This document shows positions 9,764 through 18,641 of a stretch of DNA of 64,000 nucleotides, piece after piece. The first letter of the stretch is position 1. Each line of letters begins with the position of its first letter. Both the position numbers and the translations under genes were made by a program. This stretch comes from Roseomonas aeriglobus (GTDB taxonomy: Bacteria > Pseudomonadota > Alphaproteobacteria > Sphingomonadales > Sphingomonadaceae): NCBI GenBank assembly GCA_016937575.1, contig JAFHKN010000002.1, forward strand, positions 3,221,001 through 3,285,000. Direction: 5' to 3'. The notes under the pieces are model-generated. The model was given only the letters and a program-made list of their open reading frames with translations, was not told where the DNA came from and did no database searches.

Positions 9764-10780
9764 ATGCGCGCAGTAGCTTATCAGCAGCACGGCACGATCG
9801 ATCGTGCGGAATCGCTCGTCGACATCGAGCTTCCCGATCCCGTAGTCACTGGGCGCGATCTCCTCGTCGAGGTGAAGGCCGTCTCGGTAAACCCGGTTGA
9901 TACGAAGGTCCGCAGCGGCTCGGGTCCGATCCGCGGCGACTGGCGTGTGCTGGGTTGGGATGCCGCTGGTGTCGTTCGTTCCGTCGGCCCGGACGTGAAC
10001 GACTTCAAAGCCGGGGACGAGGTGTTCTACGCGGGCAGCATCGGCCGCGATGGGACTAACGCCGAGTTGCACCTGGTCGATGAGCGCATTGTCGGGAAGA
10101 AGCCGGCCAGCCTCGATTGGGCAGAGGCAGCGGCGTTGCCGCTGACGGCGATCACCGCGTGGGAGGCCCTCTTCGAGCGATTGTCCGTGCGTACTCCTGT
10201 AGCCGGTGCAGCACATGCGCTGTTGATTGTCGGGGGTGCTGGCGGGGTAGGCTCGATGGCAATTCAGCTTGCTCGCCAAGTACCCGAGCTGATCGTCATT
10301 GCGACGGCCTCGCGCCCTGAAACGCAGGCCTGGGTGGGTGAGCTCGGTGCGCACCATGTCATCGATCATCGCCAGCCGCTGGCTCGGCAAGTGGCGAATT
10401 TGGGCATCGGCGCGCCGGCTTTCGTCTTCTCGACCACGCACACCGACGAGCATATCGAGCAGATCGCCGAGCTGATCGCCCCGCAGGGACGTTTTGCGCT
10501 CATCGACGACCCCAAGACGCTCGATGTCGTACCGTTCAAACGCAAGTCGGTGTCGACCCACTGGGAGTTTATGTTCACCCGGTCCATGTTCGAGACCGCT
10601 GATATGGAAACGCAGGGTCAGATCCTGTCGGCCATCGCCAGCCTCGTGGACGCCGGCGAGGTGCGCACCACCCTCACCGAACGGTTCTCCCCCATCAACG
10701 CCGCGAACCTCAAGCGTGCGCACCAGGCGCTTGAGAGCACTTCCGCACGCGGCAAGATCGTCATCGAGGGTTGGCAGTGA
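9764..10780 (+). CDS. Zinc-type alcohol dehydrogenase family protein / NADPH quinone oxidoreductase
   Basis: This 338-residue MDR protein has the N-terminal GroES-like domain (MRAVAYQQHGTIDRAESL, VSVNPVDTKVRSG), the cofactor motif IVGGAGGVGSMAIQLA and the STHWEFMFTRSMF block typical of the ZADH1/quinone-oxidoreductase subgroup. The zinc-binding cysteines of true alcohol dehydrogenases are absent, so a quinone or enone reductase activity is more likely. The start at 9764 has AGGA upstream; the longer frame from 9452 overlaps the LysR coding sequence and is not homologous. It lies downstream of the LysR gene and likely works with the other reductases nearby. Confidence 0.87.
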   Translation: MRAVAYQQHGTIDRAESLVDIELPDPVVTGRDLLVEVKAVSVNPVDTKVRSGSGPIRGDWRVLGWDAAGVVRSVGPDVNDFKAGDEVFYAGSIGRDGTNAELHLVDERIVGKKPASLDWAEAAALPLTAITAWEALFERLSVRTPVAGAAHALLIVGGAGGVGSMAIQLARQVPELIVIATASRPETQAWVGELGAHHVIDHRQPLARQVANLGIGAPAFVFSTTHTDEHIEQIAELIAPQGRFALIDDPKTLDVVPFKRKSVSTHWEFMFTRSMFETADMETQGQILSAIASLVDAGEVRTTLTERFSPINAANLKRAHQALESTSARGKIVIEGWQ

Positions 10781-10998
10781 TGCGGTTCACGCTCACCCGC
10801 AACGTCCGCCGTGCCCGCAGCCCCCGCTGCACCAACTGAAAGGGACCAAGCCTCGGCGTTATCGATGCCAGCCATGTGCGGTTGTGGGCGTCGCTTTCGC
10901 TGGGTCACTGATATCTACAATCATAAAAGACCGTGATGTTTTGAGATAGCAGACGCGGTGCTCGGGTGAAAACTCGGGACGTCTGCTAGCTCGGCCTC

Positions 10999-11907
10999 TC
11001 ACCAATCGGTGCCAAGAGCGGGGAGTGCTTCGGCTAAGAAGTCAATCCACGCCCGCGTCTTGGCGGCGGGGCGCCGCGTCGGGTGTGTGATGGCATATGC
11101 CGCTCCCAGCATCATAGGCGGCTCGTCCAGCTCAAGCTCGCTCAATTGGCCGGCGCGAAGCGCCTCTGCCGCAATAAAGCGTGGCCCATAGACCAGCCCT
11201 TGGCCCGCGATGGCAGCGCGAACCAAGGCCTCGCCATTGTCGGAACACATCGATCCTGAGATCGGCACCTTGATCGTCCCGTCTTTGCCGAACGCCCACG
11301 ATGTCGTTCCTGCAAGCGACGCGTTGGTGTGGCCCAGACAATCGTGATCGCCGAGATCGGCCAGGCGGGTTGGCGTTCCCCGCCTCGCCAAATAAGAGGG
11401 GGCGGCACACAACACGACGCGCATCGCCACGAGCTTGCGGGCAACAAGCGCACTGTTGGCGAGGCGCCCGATCCGTACGGCGACATCCCAACGTTCTTCC
11501 AGCAGGTCGACGTAACGATCGTTGAAGCTCAGTTCGATCGTCACCTCGGGATGACGTGCGGAGAAAGCAGGGATGAGTGAGGCAAGGTGCAGAACGCCGA
11601 AGGTGGCGGGCGCACTGACGCGCAGCAGCCCCTGCGCGGTGATCGACCGCGACGATGCCTCCGCCTCGGCTTCGCCGATCTCCATCAGAATACGTTCGGC
11701 TTTCTCGAAATAGTCAGCGCCCGCCTCGGTGAGCGAAAGTCGACGGGTCGACCGCTGCACCAGCGTGGTGCCAAGCCGCGCTTCAAGAGCATCTAGGTGC
11801 TTGGCCGCCATCGCAGGCGACATGTGCAGATCGCGTGCGGCAGCAGAGATGCCACCGAGCCTGATCGCCCGCACGAACACGTCCATACCCGTCAACCGAT
11901 CCGCCAT
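10999..11907 (-). CDS. LysR-family transcriptional regulator
   Basis: This 302-residue regulator belongs to the large LysR group that starts MDVFVRAIRLGGISAAARDLHMSPAMAAKHLDALEARLG, followed by RSTRRLSLTEAG and the effector domain (LRVSAPATFGVLHLASLIPAFSARHPEV). It lies head to head with the DODA-type dioxygenase gene at 12044 across 136 bases, so the dioxygenase and the QorB-like gene behind it are the likely targets. The promoter gap holds AT-rich stretches (ATTATCATT) but no perfect dyad was found. Confidence 0.9.
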   Translation of the reverse strand: MADRLTGMDVFVRAIRLGGISAAARDLHMSPAMAAKHLDALEARLGTTLVQRSTRRLSLTEAGADYFEKAERILMEIGEAEAEASSRSITAQGLLRVSAPATFGVLHLASLIPAFSARHPEVTIELSFNDRYVDLLEERWDVAVRIGRLANSALVARKLVAMRVVLCAAPSYLARRGTPTRLADLGDHDCLGHTNASLAGTTSWAFGKDGTIKVPISGSMCSDNGEALVRAAIAGQGLVYGPRFIAAEALRAGQLSELELDEPPMMLGAAYAITHPTRRPAAKTRAWIDFLAEALPALGTDW

Positions 11908-12043
11908 GATTTCCTACCCGTGGTTGAAGCTGATCCTTCTACGCGAGCGATTATCATTGCGCGATATCGGGCACATATTTCGGTCGACAGATCGAACGAT
12001 GATCCAGGCCGCCTCCGTGGCGCCTGCACCGGAGTGTATGACC

Positions 12044-12838
12044 ATGAGCGTCCAGCCCACCTACTTCATCCCGCATGGCGGCGGCCCCTGCTTCTTCATG
12101 GAGGATCCGCGCGGTGTGTGGACCGGTATGGAAGCGTTCCTGCGCAACCTGCCGAACACGCTCGCCGAGAAGCCCAAGGCTATCCTCGTCGTCTCGGGAC
12201 ATTGGGAGACGGACGGCTTTGCCTTCACCGGCGCCGAGCGGCCTGAGCTGATCTACGACTATTACAACTTCCCGCCCCATACCTATCAGCTGCGCTACGA
12301 CGTACCAGGCTCGCCCGCGCTCGCCGCCCGTGCCGCGGCGCTGCTCAAGGATGCGGGCATCCCCTCGTCTGTCGACGCGACACGGGGCCTGGATCACGGG
12401 GTGTTCGTGCCCCTCAAGGTGGCCTTTCCGGATGCCGACATTCCGCTGATCGAGATGTCCGTCGAGCGCGGGCTGGACCCGGCCCTCCATGTCGCTGCGG
12501 GCCGCGCCCTCGCGCCGCTGCGTGAGGAAGGTGTGCTGATCCTGGGTTCGGGCATGAGCTTCCACAACATGCGCGCCTATGGCGACCCGCGCTCGACGCC
12601 CGGCTCGCAGGCGTTCGACCAGTGGCTGGCCGAGAGCATGGAACTGGATGGTGCGCAGCGAGCCGAGCGTCTGGCGCATTGGGCCGATGCGCCATCGGCG
12701 CGGTTCGCCCATCCGCCCGCCAAGGAGGAGCATCTGCTGCCCCTGATGGTCGCGGCCGGCGCGGCCGAAGGCGAAGGCGCCCGGGTCTATGCCGAGGAAG
12801 TGCTGTCGACCGCCATCTCGGGTTTCCGTTTCAACTGA
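12044..12838 (+). CDS. DODA-type class III extradiol ring-cleavage dioxygenase
   Basis: This 264-residue protein of the LigB/DODA family (YgiD-like) has the expected metal-site histidines in IPHGGGPCFF, VVSGHWETD, GLDHGVFVPLK and AHPPAKEEHLLPLM. The last is the family's C-terminal signature. Members cleave 4,5-DOPA or related catechols, although many, including E. coli YgiD, have no known physiological substrate. The ATG at 12044 is preceded by GGAG at nine bases; the ATG at 12038 is too close. It is followed after 29 bases by a QorB-like gene, and both face the LysR gene at 10999-11907. This is separate from the catechol route downstream, which uses intradiol CatA. Confidence 0.86.
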   Translation: MSVQPTYFIPHGGGPCFFMEDPRGVWTGMEAFLRNLPNTLAEKPKAILVVSGHWETDGFAFTGAERPELIYDYYNFPPHTYQLRYDVPGSPALAARAAALLKDAGIPSSVDATRGLDHGVFVPLKVAFPDADIPLIEMSVERGLDPALHVAAGRALAPLREEGVLILGSGMSFHNMRAYGDPRSTPGSQAFDQWLAESMELDGAQRAERLAHWADAPSARFAHPPAKEEHLLPLMVAAGAAEGEGARVYAEEVLSTAISGFRFN

Positions 12839-12867
12839 TCTCACCGCGTCACTGAAGGAGAATTGTC

Positions 12868-13722
12868 ATGACCATCGGCGTCACCGGCGCGACTGGCCAG
12901 CTTGGCCGCCTCGTCATCGAAAGCTTGAAGCGCAAGTCGACCGGCGAGCCGATCGTGGCGCTGGTGCGCTCGCCCGAAAAGGCCAGCGACCTGGGTGTCG
13001 AGGCACGCGCGTTCGATTACGCGCAGCCTGAGACACTCACTCCGGCACTGGCCGGGATCGACACGTTGCTTTTGATCTCGTCGAGCGAGGTCGGGCAGCG
13101 CGAGGCACAGCACCGCAACGTCATCGAGGCCGCCAAGACGGCGGGCATCAAGCGTATCGTCTACACCAGCCTGCTGCACGCCGACCGGTCGCCGATCAGC
13201 CTGGGCGAGGAGCACCGTGCGACCGAAGCGCTGCTGGCGTCCTCCGGTATTCCGACGACCCTCCTGCGCAATGGCTGGTACACCGAGAACTACACCGGCT
13301 CGATTCCCGCAGCCCTGGAGAATGGCGCGCTTGTCGGCAGCGCTGGCGAGGGACGTCTGTCGCTCGCGACCCGCGCCGATTATGCCCAAGCCGCAGCCAT
13401 CGTGCTGACCAGCGATGGCCATGAGGGCAAGACCTATGAGCTGGCCGGTGACGACGCGGTGACGCTCGCCGACCTTGCCGCCGAGATCTCGCGCCAGACG
13501 GGTCGCGACATCCCGTACCGTGATCTGCCGCAGGCAGATTACGCCGCGATCCTGAAGCAGGTCGGCCTGCCCGACGGCTTCGCCGAAGGGCTTGCCGCGT
13601 GGGACGTCGATGCCTCGAAGGGCGCGTTGTTCGATGACGGCCATCAGCTCTCGAAGCTGATCGGGCGCCCGACGACATCGCTGGCCGATGCGGTGCAGGC
13701 GCAACTCGCCGCGCGGGGCTGA
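12868..13722 (+). CDS. NmrA/QorB-like NAD(P)-binding quinone oxidoreductase
   Basis: This 284-residue atypical short-chain protein has the NmrA-type cofactor motif GVTGATGQLGRLV at the N-terminus and the middle motif IKRIVYTSLLHAD. NGWYTENYTGSIPAALENG is characteristic of E. coli QorB and TMR-type reductases. QorB reduces quinones with NADPH. An AAGGAG lies upstream of the ATG. It is second in a unit with the dioxygenase, regulated by the divergent LysR gene. The next gene downstream is an IS3 fragment whose stop lies 3 bases past this gene's end. Confidence 0.87.
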   Translation: MTIGVTGATGQLGRLVIESLKRKSTGEPIVALVRSPEKASDLGVEARAFDYAQPETLTPALAGIDTLLLISSSEVGQREAQHRNVIEAAKTAGIKRIVYTSLLHADRSPISLGEEHRATEALLASSGIPTTLLRNGWYTENYTGSIPAALENGALVGSAGEGRLSLATRADYAQAAAIVLTSDGHEGKTYELAGDDAVTLADLAAEISRQTGRDIPYRDLPQADYAAILKQVGLPDGFAEGLAAWDVDASKGALFDDGHQLSKLIGRPTTSLADAVQAQLAARG

Positions 13723-13724
13723 CG

Positions 13725-13880
13725 TTACGCAATCCCGAGCCCGCCATACACCTTCTTCCAGCGATAGAACGTCTGCTCCGGCAAGCCCATCCAGCGGATG
13801 ACCTCTGCCACAGGCGTGCCCGTCTCCGCCTGCTTCACCGCAAACGCGATCTGCTCTTCCGTGTACTTCGACTTCTTCAT
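13725..13880 (-). pseudogene. IS3-family transposase OrfA fragment
   Basis: Read on the minus strand from the ATG at 13880, this gives 51 residues: MKKSKYTEEQIAFAVKQAE, then VAEVIRWMGLPEQTFYRWKKVYGG, which is the N-terminal helix-turn-helix of an IS3-family OrfA. It ends in LGIA and TAA, where a full OrfA (about 90-100 residues) would continue with a leucine zipper. No OrfB and no terminal inverted repeats were found. It is a leftover at the junction between the quinone-reductase cluster and the phenol cluster. Confidence 0.85.
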
Positions 13881-14332
13881 GTCCCAGCTCCTTGCCCGTA
13901 GGCTTCAAAGGGCCGGAAAACCGCCACTCAACATGGATGAAAAAAAACAGGGAGGACGTCAGAGCGGACGAGCCGATCGCTAGAGCAGCACGGCTGCGGA
14001 TGCCCGTGGAACGCGCGGTGGCGTTGATCCATGCGGCCGGGGTCGGCGCGGTGACGACATTGCTCGCAATCCCCGAGGAGGAACGCGACCCTCAGCTATC
14101 CTCCGGGGCTGTTGAAAAATGCCGCACTGGTGGCCGGGTATGGTTGGGAGCGAAATGACACCCCAAGGCAGCACAATCCTGTCCTATTGGGATGGTATTC
14201 TGGGAAAACACCTGCCGCCGCTACTGCAAACCTTGCCTTGTTGCCGGCATCCGGTCCAAGCGCTCGCTGTTCGCGACCGAAGGAATGGTCTATATTACGG
14301 CCGCAGGGGCACTTCCCCCAAACTGGGGAACC
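13881..14332. other. Scar region between IS3 and kinase fragments
   Basis: These 452 bases hold no supported gene. A short ORF at 13892-14158 on the plus strand lacks family features. The region is flanked by two gene fragments and probably consists of rearranged leftovers. Confidence 0.4.
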
Positions 14333-14596
14333 ATGTCCGCTTCGACTGCCTTGCTGAACCGACTGCGCGATCTCACCGTCGCCCGCCCTCGCCCGAGGAC
14401 GGTCTGCTACGGGCTGACCGTTATCACGGTGGCTGTGATCGCGTTCGCACAGGCGGCGATGTTCGGGTCATCGGCCCCCTGGTTCTTCTACACGCCGGCG
14501 GTGGTGCTGCTGGCCCTGTTCCTAGGCCGGGGGCCGGGGAACGTCGCGACGATCCTGTCGGCGATCGGCGCTGGTGCCGTGGTGACGCCCGGGTGA
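14333..14596 (+). pseudogene. Truncated membrane sensor kinase (DUF4118-like N-terminus)
   Basis: From the ATG at 14333 the 87 residues read like the membrane-spanning start of a sphingomonad DUF4118-type histidine kinase. The basic N-terminus LLNRLRDLTVARPRPRTVCYG is followed by a helix (LTVITVAVIAFAQAAMF), GSSAPWFFYTPAVVLLALFLGRGPGNVATILSAIGA and then a stop at VVTPG. The SAPWFFYTPAVVL and GRGPGN blocks are the markers. The PAS, dimerisation and ATPase parts are missing. The break coincides with a 12-mer (14590-14601) that also occurs at 29727-29738, suggesting a rearrangement point. Confidence 0.65.
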
Positions 14597-14638
14597 CGAT
14601 CGCTAGGCTAGCAAGGATCGTAGCGCGAATACGTGAAA

Positions 14639-14666
14639 AAGGGGTGTGCCACGTGGCACACCCCTT
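14639..14666. terminator. 28-nt perfect palindrome, likely bidirectional terminator
   Basis: AAGGGGTGTGCCAC and its complement form a perfect 28-base palindrome preceded by A and followed by TCTGT. It sits 45 bases beyond the stop of the MetA-type gene (minus) and after the kinase fragment (plus), fitting a two-way terminator. Its 20-base core recurs at 29748-29767. Confidence 0.6.
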
Positions 14667-14710
14667 CTGTCTCCGATAGATTGAGCCGAGCGCGGGTCGA
14701 TCCCGCACCC

Positions 14711-15604
14711 TCAAAACCGGAATGCAGCCTTGAGCCAGAAGCTGTTGCCTTGGGTGCGGTTCGAGGCCGAGAGCTCGTGCTGCCACTGGGCGACGATCGG
14801 CACCTTGCCGAGCTGATAGCGCACGAGCGGTCCGAGGGCGAACACCTCACCACGATACCCGTCGGTGCCGACCTTCACGCCATTGACCTTGTCGTCGGTC
14901 GTCTGCTTGAAATAGTAACCGGTGACACCGACTGTGATCGGATTGAAATTGTAGGACGCCGCGAAGTCGACGTGCGCTGCCTGCCCGGAGCGGTACTGGG
15001 TTGCCGTGTTCTTGGTGTTGAAGTCGTACATGAATTTCGCCGACACCTCGGGACCGCTGCCAGCGGGATTGAAGTGCGACACCGCGAACACAGGCTCGAA
15101 CGTCCAATAATTGTTGCCGATGTTGGCGAGATCGGTGCGCTTGTAGCGTCCCGTGGGCACGAACGTGTCCATCGTCAGCACGAAGAACGTGTTCTTGCGG
15201 TTCCAGCCGAGAATGAATGGATTGACGATCAGATCGCCGATCCCGAACTTGTTCTGCCTCCTGCCTCCGGCGCGGACATTGACGTTCACCACGGGCACGA
15301 ACACCTGCATCGCGAGCGTTGCGCCGAGGATCTTGGTATTGGTGACGTGGACGAAGCGTGGGATGTTGGCGACGGCATCCACTGACAAATCTGGCGGCCC
15401 GACGCTGTTGCCGTCGCGATCGTTAAGCCGATCGGCGGTGTAATAATATTGGTAGTCGAGGAGGTAGGTTCCGGGGGGCGGCAACGCCGCGATCGTCAGG
15501 GCCTCCGCGCCGTTGGGATAGGCGCTCTTTCCCCCCTCCGACGCGACCGCTGACGTCGCAAGGGACGCAGCCATTCCCGCAAGTCCCCAGGCAAGCATCT
15601 TCAT
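14711..15604 (-). CDS. MetA-pathway-of-phenol-degradation outer-membrane channel
   Basis: This 297-residue protein has a Sec signal peptide (MKMLAWGLAGMAASLATSAVAS). Its beta-rich body matches the Phenol_MetA_deg family: YLLDYQYYYTADRL near the N-terminus, repeated strands such as GIGDLIVNPFILGW and VGVTGYYFKQTTDDK, and a C-terminal aromatic strand ending in AAFRF. The family is thought to form outer-membrane channels for hydrophobic aromatics, like TodX-type proteins in role but not fold. It lies 82 bases after dmpP on the same strand and has no recognisable operator of its own, so it is probably the last gene of the phenol hydroxylase operon. A strong hairpin follows. Confidence 0.85.
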   Translation of the reverse strand: MKMLAWGLAGMAASLATSAVASEGGKSAYPNGAEALTIAALPPPGTYLLDYQYYYTADRLNDRDGNSVGPPDLSVDAVANIPRFVHVTNTKILGATLAMQVFVPVVNVNVRAGGRRQNKFGIGDLIVNPFILGWNRKNTFFVLTMDTFVPTGRYKRTDLANIGNNYWTFEPVFAVSHFNPAGSGPEVSAKFMYDFNTKNTATQYRSGQAAHVDFAASYNFNPITVGVTGYYFKQTTDDKVNGVKVGTDGYRGEVFALGPLVRYQLGKVPIVAQWQHELSASNRTQGNSFWLKAAFRF

Positions 15605-15686
15605 GACGTAATCCTCCCCTTGTCATTTGGACGCAGCGATCCGTCGGCGAGGTCGTCGCCGGCCTGCGTTCCGGTTGGTGATCTGT

Positions 15687-16742
15687 TCAGAGCTTCTTGA
15701 AGAACGGCGATCGGACAGACTTCTCCGCGTCCGCTGCGGTGGCAAATTTTTCGACGAAGATGTCTTTCTCGAACAGCCGGCCCTTCATGAGCGACCCGAT
15801 CCCTGCCTCGATCATCGGGGGCGGACCGCAAAGATAGGCTTGGTGACCGGCGAAACGGCCGCCGAAGTGGCGGTCGGCCGCCTCATGGACGTAGCCGGTT
15901 TCTCCACCCCATTCGTCCTGCGCCTCCGCCTGGGAAACGACGGGTATGTAGCGAAACAGCGGGTTCTCATCGGCGATCCGCCGAAACAGGTCGGCGAAAT
16001 GCAGGTCGTGCGGTCGCCGGACACCGTGAAACAGCGTGATCTGCTGGTCATACCCCTGTTCGATAAGCTCGAGCACCATGCTCTTGGGGCTGGATAGTCC
16101 CGAGCCACCGGCAAGGAAGATCAGCGGCTTGTTCGCCGAGCGCCTCACGAAGAAGTGTCCGAACGGACCGGCGAAGCGCATCTCGTCCCCGACCTTCAGC
16201 TCCTCGTGCAGGTGCTTTGTCGCCTTGCCGCCTGGCACAAGCCGGATATGAAGCTCGACGACGCCGGTTTCCGCGGGGCTGTTCGCGATCGAGAAGGCGC
16301 GTGTCCCCTCGATCCCGTCAATCGTCAGGTTGACGTATTGACCGGCCTGGAACGCGACCCCGGTCGGAACCGAGAGCCACACGCCGAGGATGTCGGGTGT
16401 CAGCATCTCGCGCCGGGTTACCGTCCCGACGTAATCGGCCACCGCGATCCGCTGCGCGTCCGGATCATCGTCGACGTCCGCCTCGATCGTGACGTCGCCC
16501 TCGATCGTGGCGACGCAGGCCAGGGTCGCCCCCTCGTCCCGCTCGAAGTCCATGAGTGCGAAGGAACTCGCGCCGCCGTGATCGACTTCGCCTTCGAGCA
16601 CGGTAACCTTGCAGGTGCCACACAGGCCATGCCCGCAGGCGTGGGGCAGGTAAATCCCCGCCCGGAGGCACGCGTCGAGGAGGTTCTGGCCTTCAGCCAC
16701 CTCTACGGTGTCGCCGGTCGGTTCGATCGTGAGCGTCGGCAT
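15687..16742 (-). CDS. dmpP: Phenol hydroxylase P5 component, NADH:oxidoreductase
   Basis: This 351-residue reductase has an N-terminal plant-type [2Fe-2S] domain with the Cys pattern in HACGHGLCGTCKV and a fourth Cys in ATLACVATI. A FAD-binding domain (TRAFSIANSP) and an NAD domain (FLAGGSGLSSPKSM, AYLCGPPPMI) follow. The length matches DmpP (353). It passes electrons from NADH through FAD and the iron-sulfur centre to the diiron oxygenase DmpLNO. The start at 16742 begins the ferredoxin domain MPTLTIEP, and the stop of dmpO is 4 bases upstream, so translation is probably coupled. The longer in-frame extension to 17210 is shadow sequence of dmpO. Confidence 0.95.
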   Translation of the reverse strand: MPTLTIEPTGDTVEVAEGQNLLDACLRAGIYLPHACGHGLCGTCKVTVLEGEVDHGGASSFALMDFERDEGATLACVATIEGDVTIEADVDDDPDAQRIAVADYVGTVTRREMLTPDILGVWLSVPTGVAFQAGQYVNLTIDGIEGTRAFSIANSPAETGVVELHIRLVPGGKATKHLHEELKVGDEMRFAGPFGHFFVRRSANKPLIFLAGGSGLSSPKSMVLELIEQGYDQQITLFHGVRRPHDLHFADLFRRIADENPLFRYIPVVSQAEAQDEWGGETGYVHEAADRHFGGRFAGHQAYLCGPPPMIEAGIGSLMKGRLFEKDIFVEKFATAADAEKSVRSPFFKKL

Positions 16743-16746
16743 GATG

Positions 16747-17094
16747 TCAGGCGCGGCCGGACGGTTGCGTCCAGAAGCGAATGAGCGACTTGTGGCCGAC
16801 GCCCTGTTCGCCGATGCCCTTGGCCGCTTCAGGCTGCCAATCTTCGCCGTCCAGCATCCAGCGCGCGGTCGAGAGATCGACCTCCGCCCAGTCGGGATCA
16901 ACCGAGTAGAGCGAGGGTAGGATTTCCGCGGTGAGCGCCCCGAAAGGCGTCTCAGGCGGCAGCGGCAGCGTGATCGCCGAGCAGAAGTTGTTGTGGCCCT
17001 CCCAGTGGACATAGACGAGTTGGGCGCCGCCGAAGTTCTCCACCCGGTCGCGGACCGGGCCGGAGTAACCGGGGTTGAGGCTTGCTGTAGGCAT
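16747..17094 (-). CDS. dmpO: Phenol hydroxylase P4 component (gamma subunit)
   Basis: This 115-residue protein has the pattern of DmpO/PhO gamma subunits (about 119 residues): QLVYVHWEGHNNFCSAITLPLPPETPFGALTAEILPSLYSVDPDW, then ARWMLDGEDWQPEAAKGIGEQGVGHKSLIRFWT. The gamma subunit stabilises the (alpha-beta-gamma)2 hydroxylase. The gene starts 12 bases after the dmpN stop. It keeps the standard operon order and size. Confidence 0.94.
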   Translation of the reverse strand: MPTASLNPGYSGPVRDRVENFGGAQLVYVHWEGHNNFCSAITLPLPPETPFGALTAEILPSLYSVDPDWAEVDLSTARWMLDGEDWQPEAAKGIGEQGVGHKSLIRFWTQPSGRA

Positions 17095-17106
17095 CGATGG
17101 TCGTCC

Positions 17107-18639
17107 TTATTCCGCGGCCACGGCCATGGGAGCGGCAGGGCGTCGGCCTTCCATCCACTTCTCCCACTGCGCCTCCTCGGGCGAGCCGGCATAATCCATG
17201 TTATCGGCACCCTGGTTTATGTGATACCAGTCGAGGACCTCCGGAACGGTCGCGCCGCCACAATTGCCCTGGAAGATCTGGTGGACCGGAAGCCACGCCT
17301 GTGAATACTTTTCCGGCTCATGGTCGAAGATGTCCTTACAGCCGTCGGAGCAGGTATGGTACTTGTCCCCGCCGAACTCCGAGACGCGGAAGCTGATCGT
17401 GGTGGGATCGTCGACCTCCGTGAACGCCATCGGAACCTGACATACCTGGCAAAGCTGCGGCAGCCCGTTGTTGTAGAAGCGCTTGCCCTGATCGGCCTGG
17501 TCGCGCCAATTGAGATAGCGCTGCTCGTAGTGCTGTGCGAACGTGTCCGGATACTTCTCGCGCAGCCAGGCGAGGTGCTGATCATCGACATCCCACGTGT
17601 GGACGGCCGCGGCGTGGGTATAGTTGTAAAAGATCGTCCACGCCTGGTGGGTGATGTGACCCTTCTCGGCCTTGGCGACGTCGGCGTACTTGGGCTCGCG
17701 GATGCCGTAGCGGGCAAGGTCCGCGAACAGCGCACCGCCTGCTTGCTCGTAGTAGGTCTCCCACGCCTCGGCCCAGGACATCACCTTCTTCGGCAGCATG
17801 TAGTCCATCATCATGGCGACGAGGGTGAGGAGCCGGTATCCCCGCCAAAACCACTTGTCGATCCAGCCCTGCACGATCGGCACGTTGGCCTCGTCCTGCT
17901 CCAGCAGGAAGCGGACGGCCTCGAGGCCGAGCGTCATGTGCCGGCTCTCGTCCGACTGGGCGGAAAAGCCGAACGTCACGGTCGCCATGTCGCCGTTGTA
18001 GGCGGCGCCCGACATGAACGGCACGAACAGCAGGTTGGTGAGGACGTACTCGAAGGCGAAGCTGATCGCGGTGAGGAACTCGAACGGCCCCGCCGTCGTC
18101 GCGTCATCGAAGAACGACTTCGGCACTGACAGATACCACACCCGGTCATGCATGTGGGTGAAGTCGTGGATGCCGTCGAAGAACTTGTTATAGTGGCTGA
18201 TCGTGTGAATCTGCGTCTGGCAGTGCCGCAGCTCGTCGATCGACTGCATCTGCGCCGCCACCCGCAGGCCTGCTCCAGGCAGATGGCGTGCGAGGTGCGC
18301 GAAGTGGCGGTGCGCCTGATATTCCAGCGGCGTCACGCCCTGGATGAAGAGCTTTACTGCGTTCAGGTAACGCGCGTCGGTGATGCCGAGCTGCCCGTTG
18401 TTCTGCGCCATCGAATCGATGACCGCGTAAAGCTTGCGCTCTTTCTCTGCCTGAAACTTCCAATAGGCGTCCATGGTCAGCTTGAAGGGGTCTTCCCACG
18501 CATCCCAGTCATGGACCTTGATCCCCTCGTATTTGGCGAACGGGAAGATGTCGTCCTTGGACTGATAGCTCGGCTCCCAGTCGAGGCCGCGGGTGAAGTG
18601 GCCGTACTTCTGCTTCAGGTTCAGCTTACGGGCTGCCAT
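17107..18639 (-). CDS. dmpN: Phenol hydroxylase P3 component, diiron oxygenase alpha subunit
   Basis: This 510-residue large subunit of the soluble diiron monooxygenase family has carboxylate and histidine ligands for the two irons in TPLEYQAHRHFAH, SIDELRHCQTQ, ISFAFEYVLTN and SDESRHM. The C-terminal part has the Cys-rich zinc-like block CQVCQVP with YHTCSDGCKDIF, found in phenol hydroxylases. It catalyses ortho hydroxylation of phenol to catechol. The ATG at 18639 has GGAGG at eight bases and starts MAARKLNLKQKY; the frame extends to 18651, but that start is weaker. It follows dmpM after 2 bases. Substrate preference (phenol, benzene, methylphenols) cannot be read from sequence. Confidence 0.96.
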   Translation of the reverse strand: MAARKLNLKQKYGHFTRGLDWEPSYQSKDDIFPFAKYEGIKVHDWDAWEDPFKLTMDAYWKFQAEKERKLYAVIDSMAQNNGQLGITDARYLNAVKLFIQGVTPLEYQAHRHFAHLARHLPGAGLRVAAQMQSIDELRHCQTQIHTISHYNKFFDGIHDFTHMHDRVWYLSVPKSFFDDATTAGPFEFLTAISFAFEYVLTNLLFVPFMSGAAYNGDMATVTFGFSAQSDESRHMTLGLEAVRFLLEQDEANVPIVQGWIDKWFWRGYRLLTLVAMMMDYMLPKKVMSWAEAWETYYEQAGGALFADLARYGIREPKYADVAKAEKGHITHQAWTIFYNYTHAAAVHTWDVDDQHLAWLREKYPDTFAQHYEQRYLNWRDQADQGKRFYNNGLPQLCQVCQVPMAFTEVDDPTTISFRVSEFGGDKYHTCSDGCKDIFDHEPEKYSQAWLPVHQIFQGNCGGATVPEVLDWYHINQGADNMDYAGSPEEAQWEKWMEGRRPAAPMAVAAE

Positions 18640-18641
18640 GA

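Noticed and set aside
12841..13908. 355-codon minus-strand ORF opposite the QorB-like gene
   Set aside because: Shadow of the QorB-like gene; low-complexity, Arg-rich product.
14684..14704. tRNA-like T-arm (GCGGGTCGATCCCGC) next to the 14.6-kb palindrome
   Set aside because: The loop is one base short and no acceptor, D-arm or anticodon arm could be found; probably chance.
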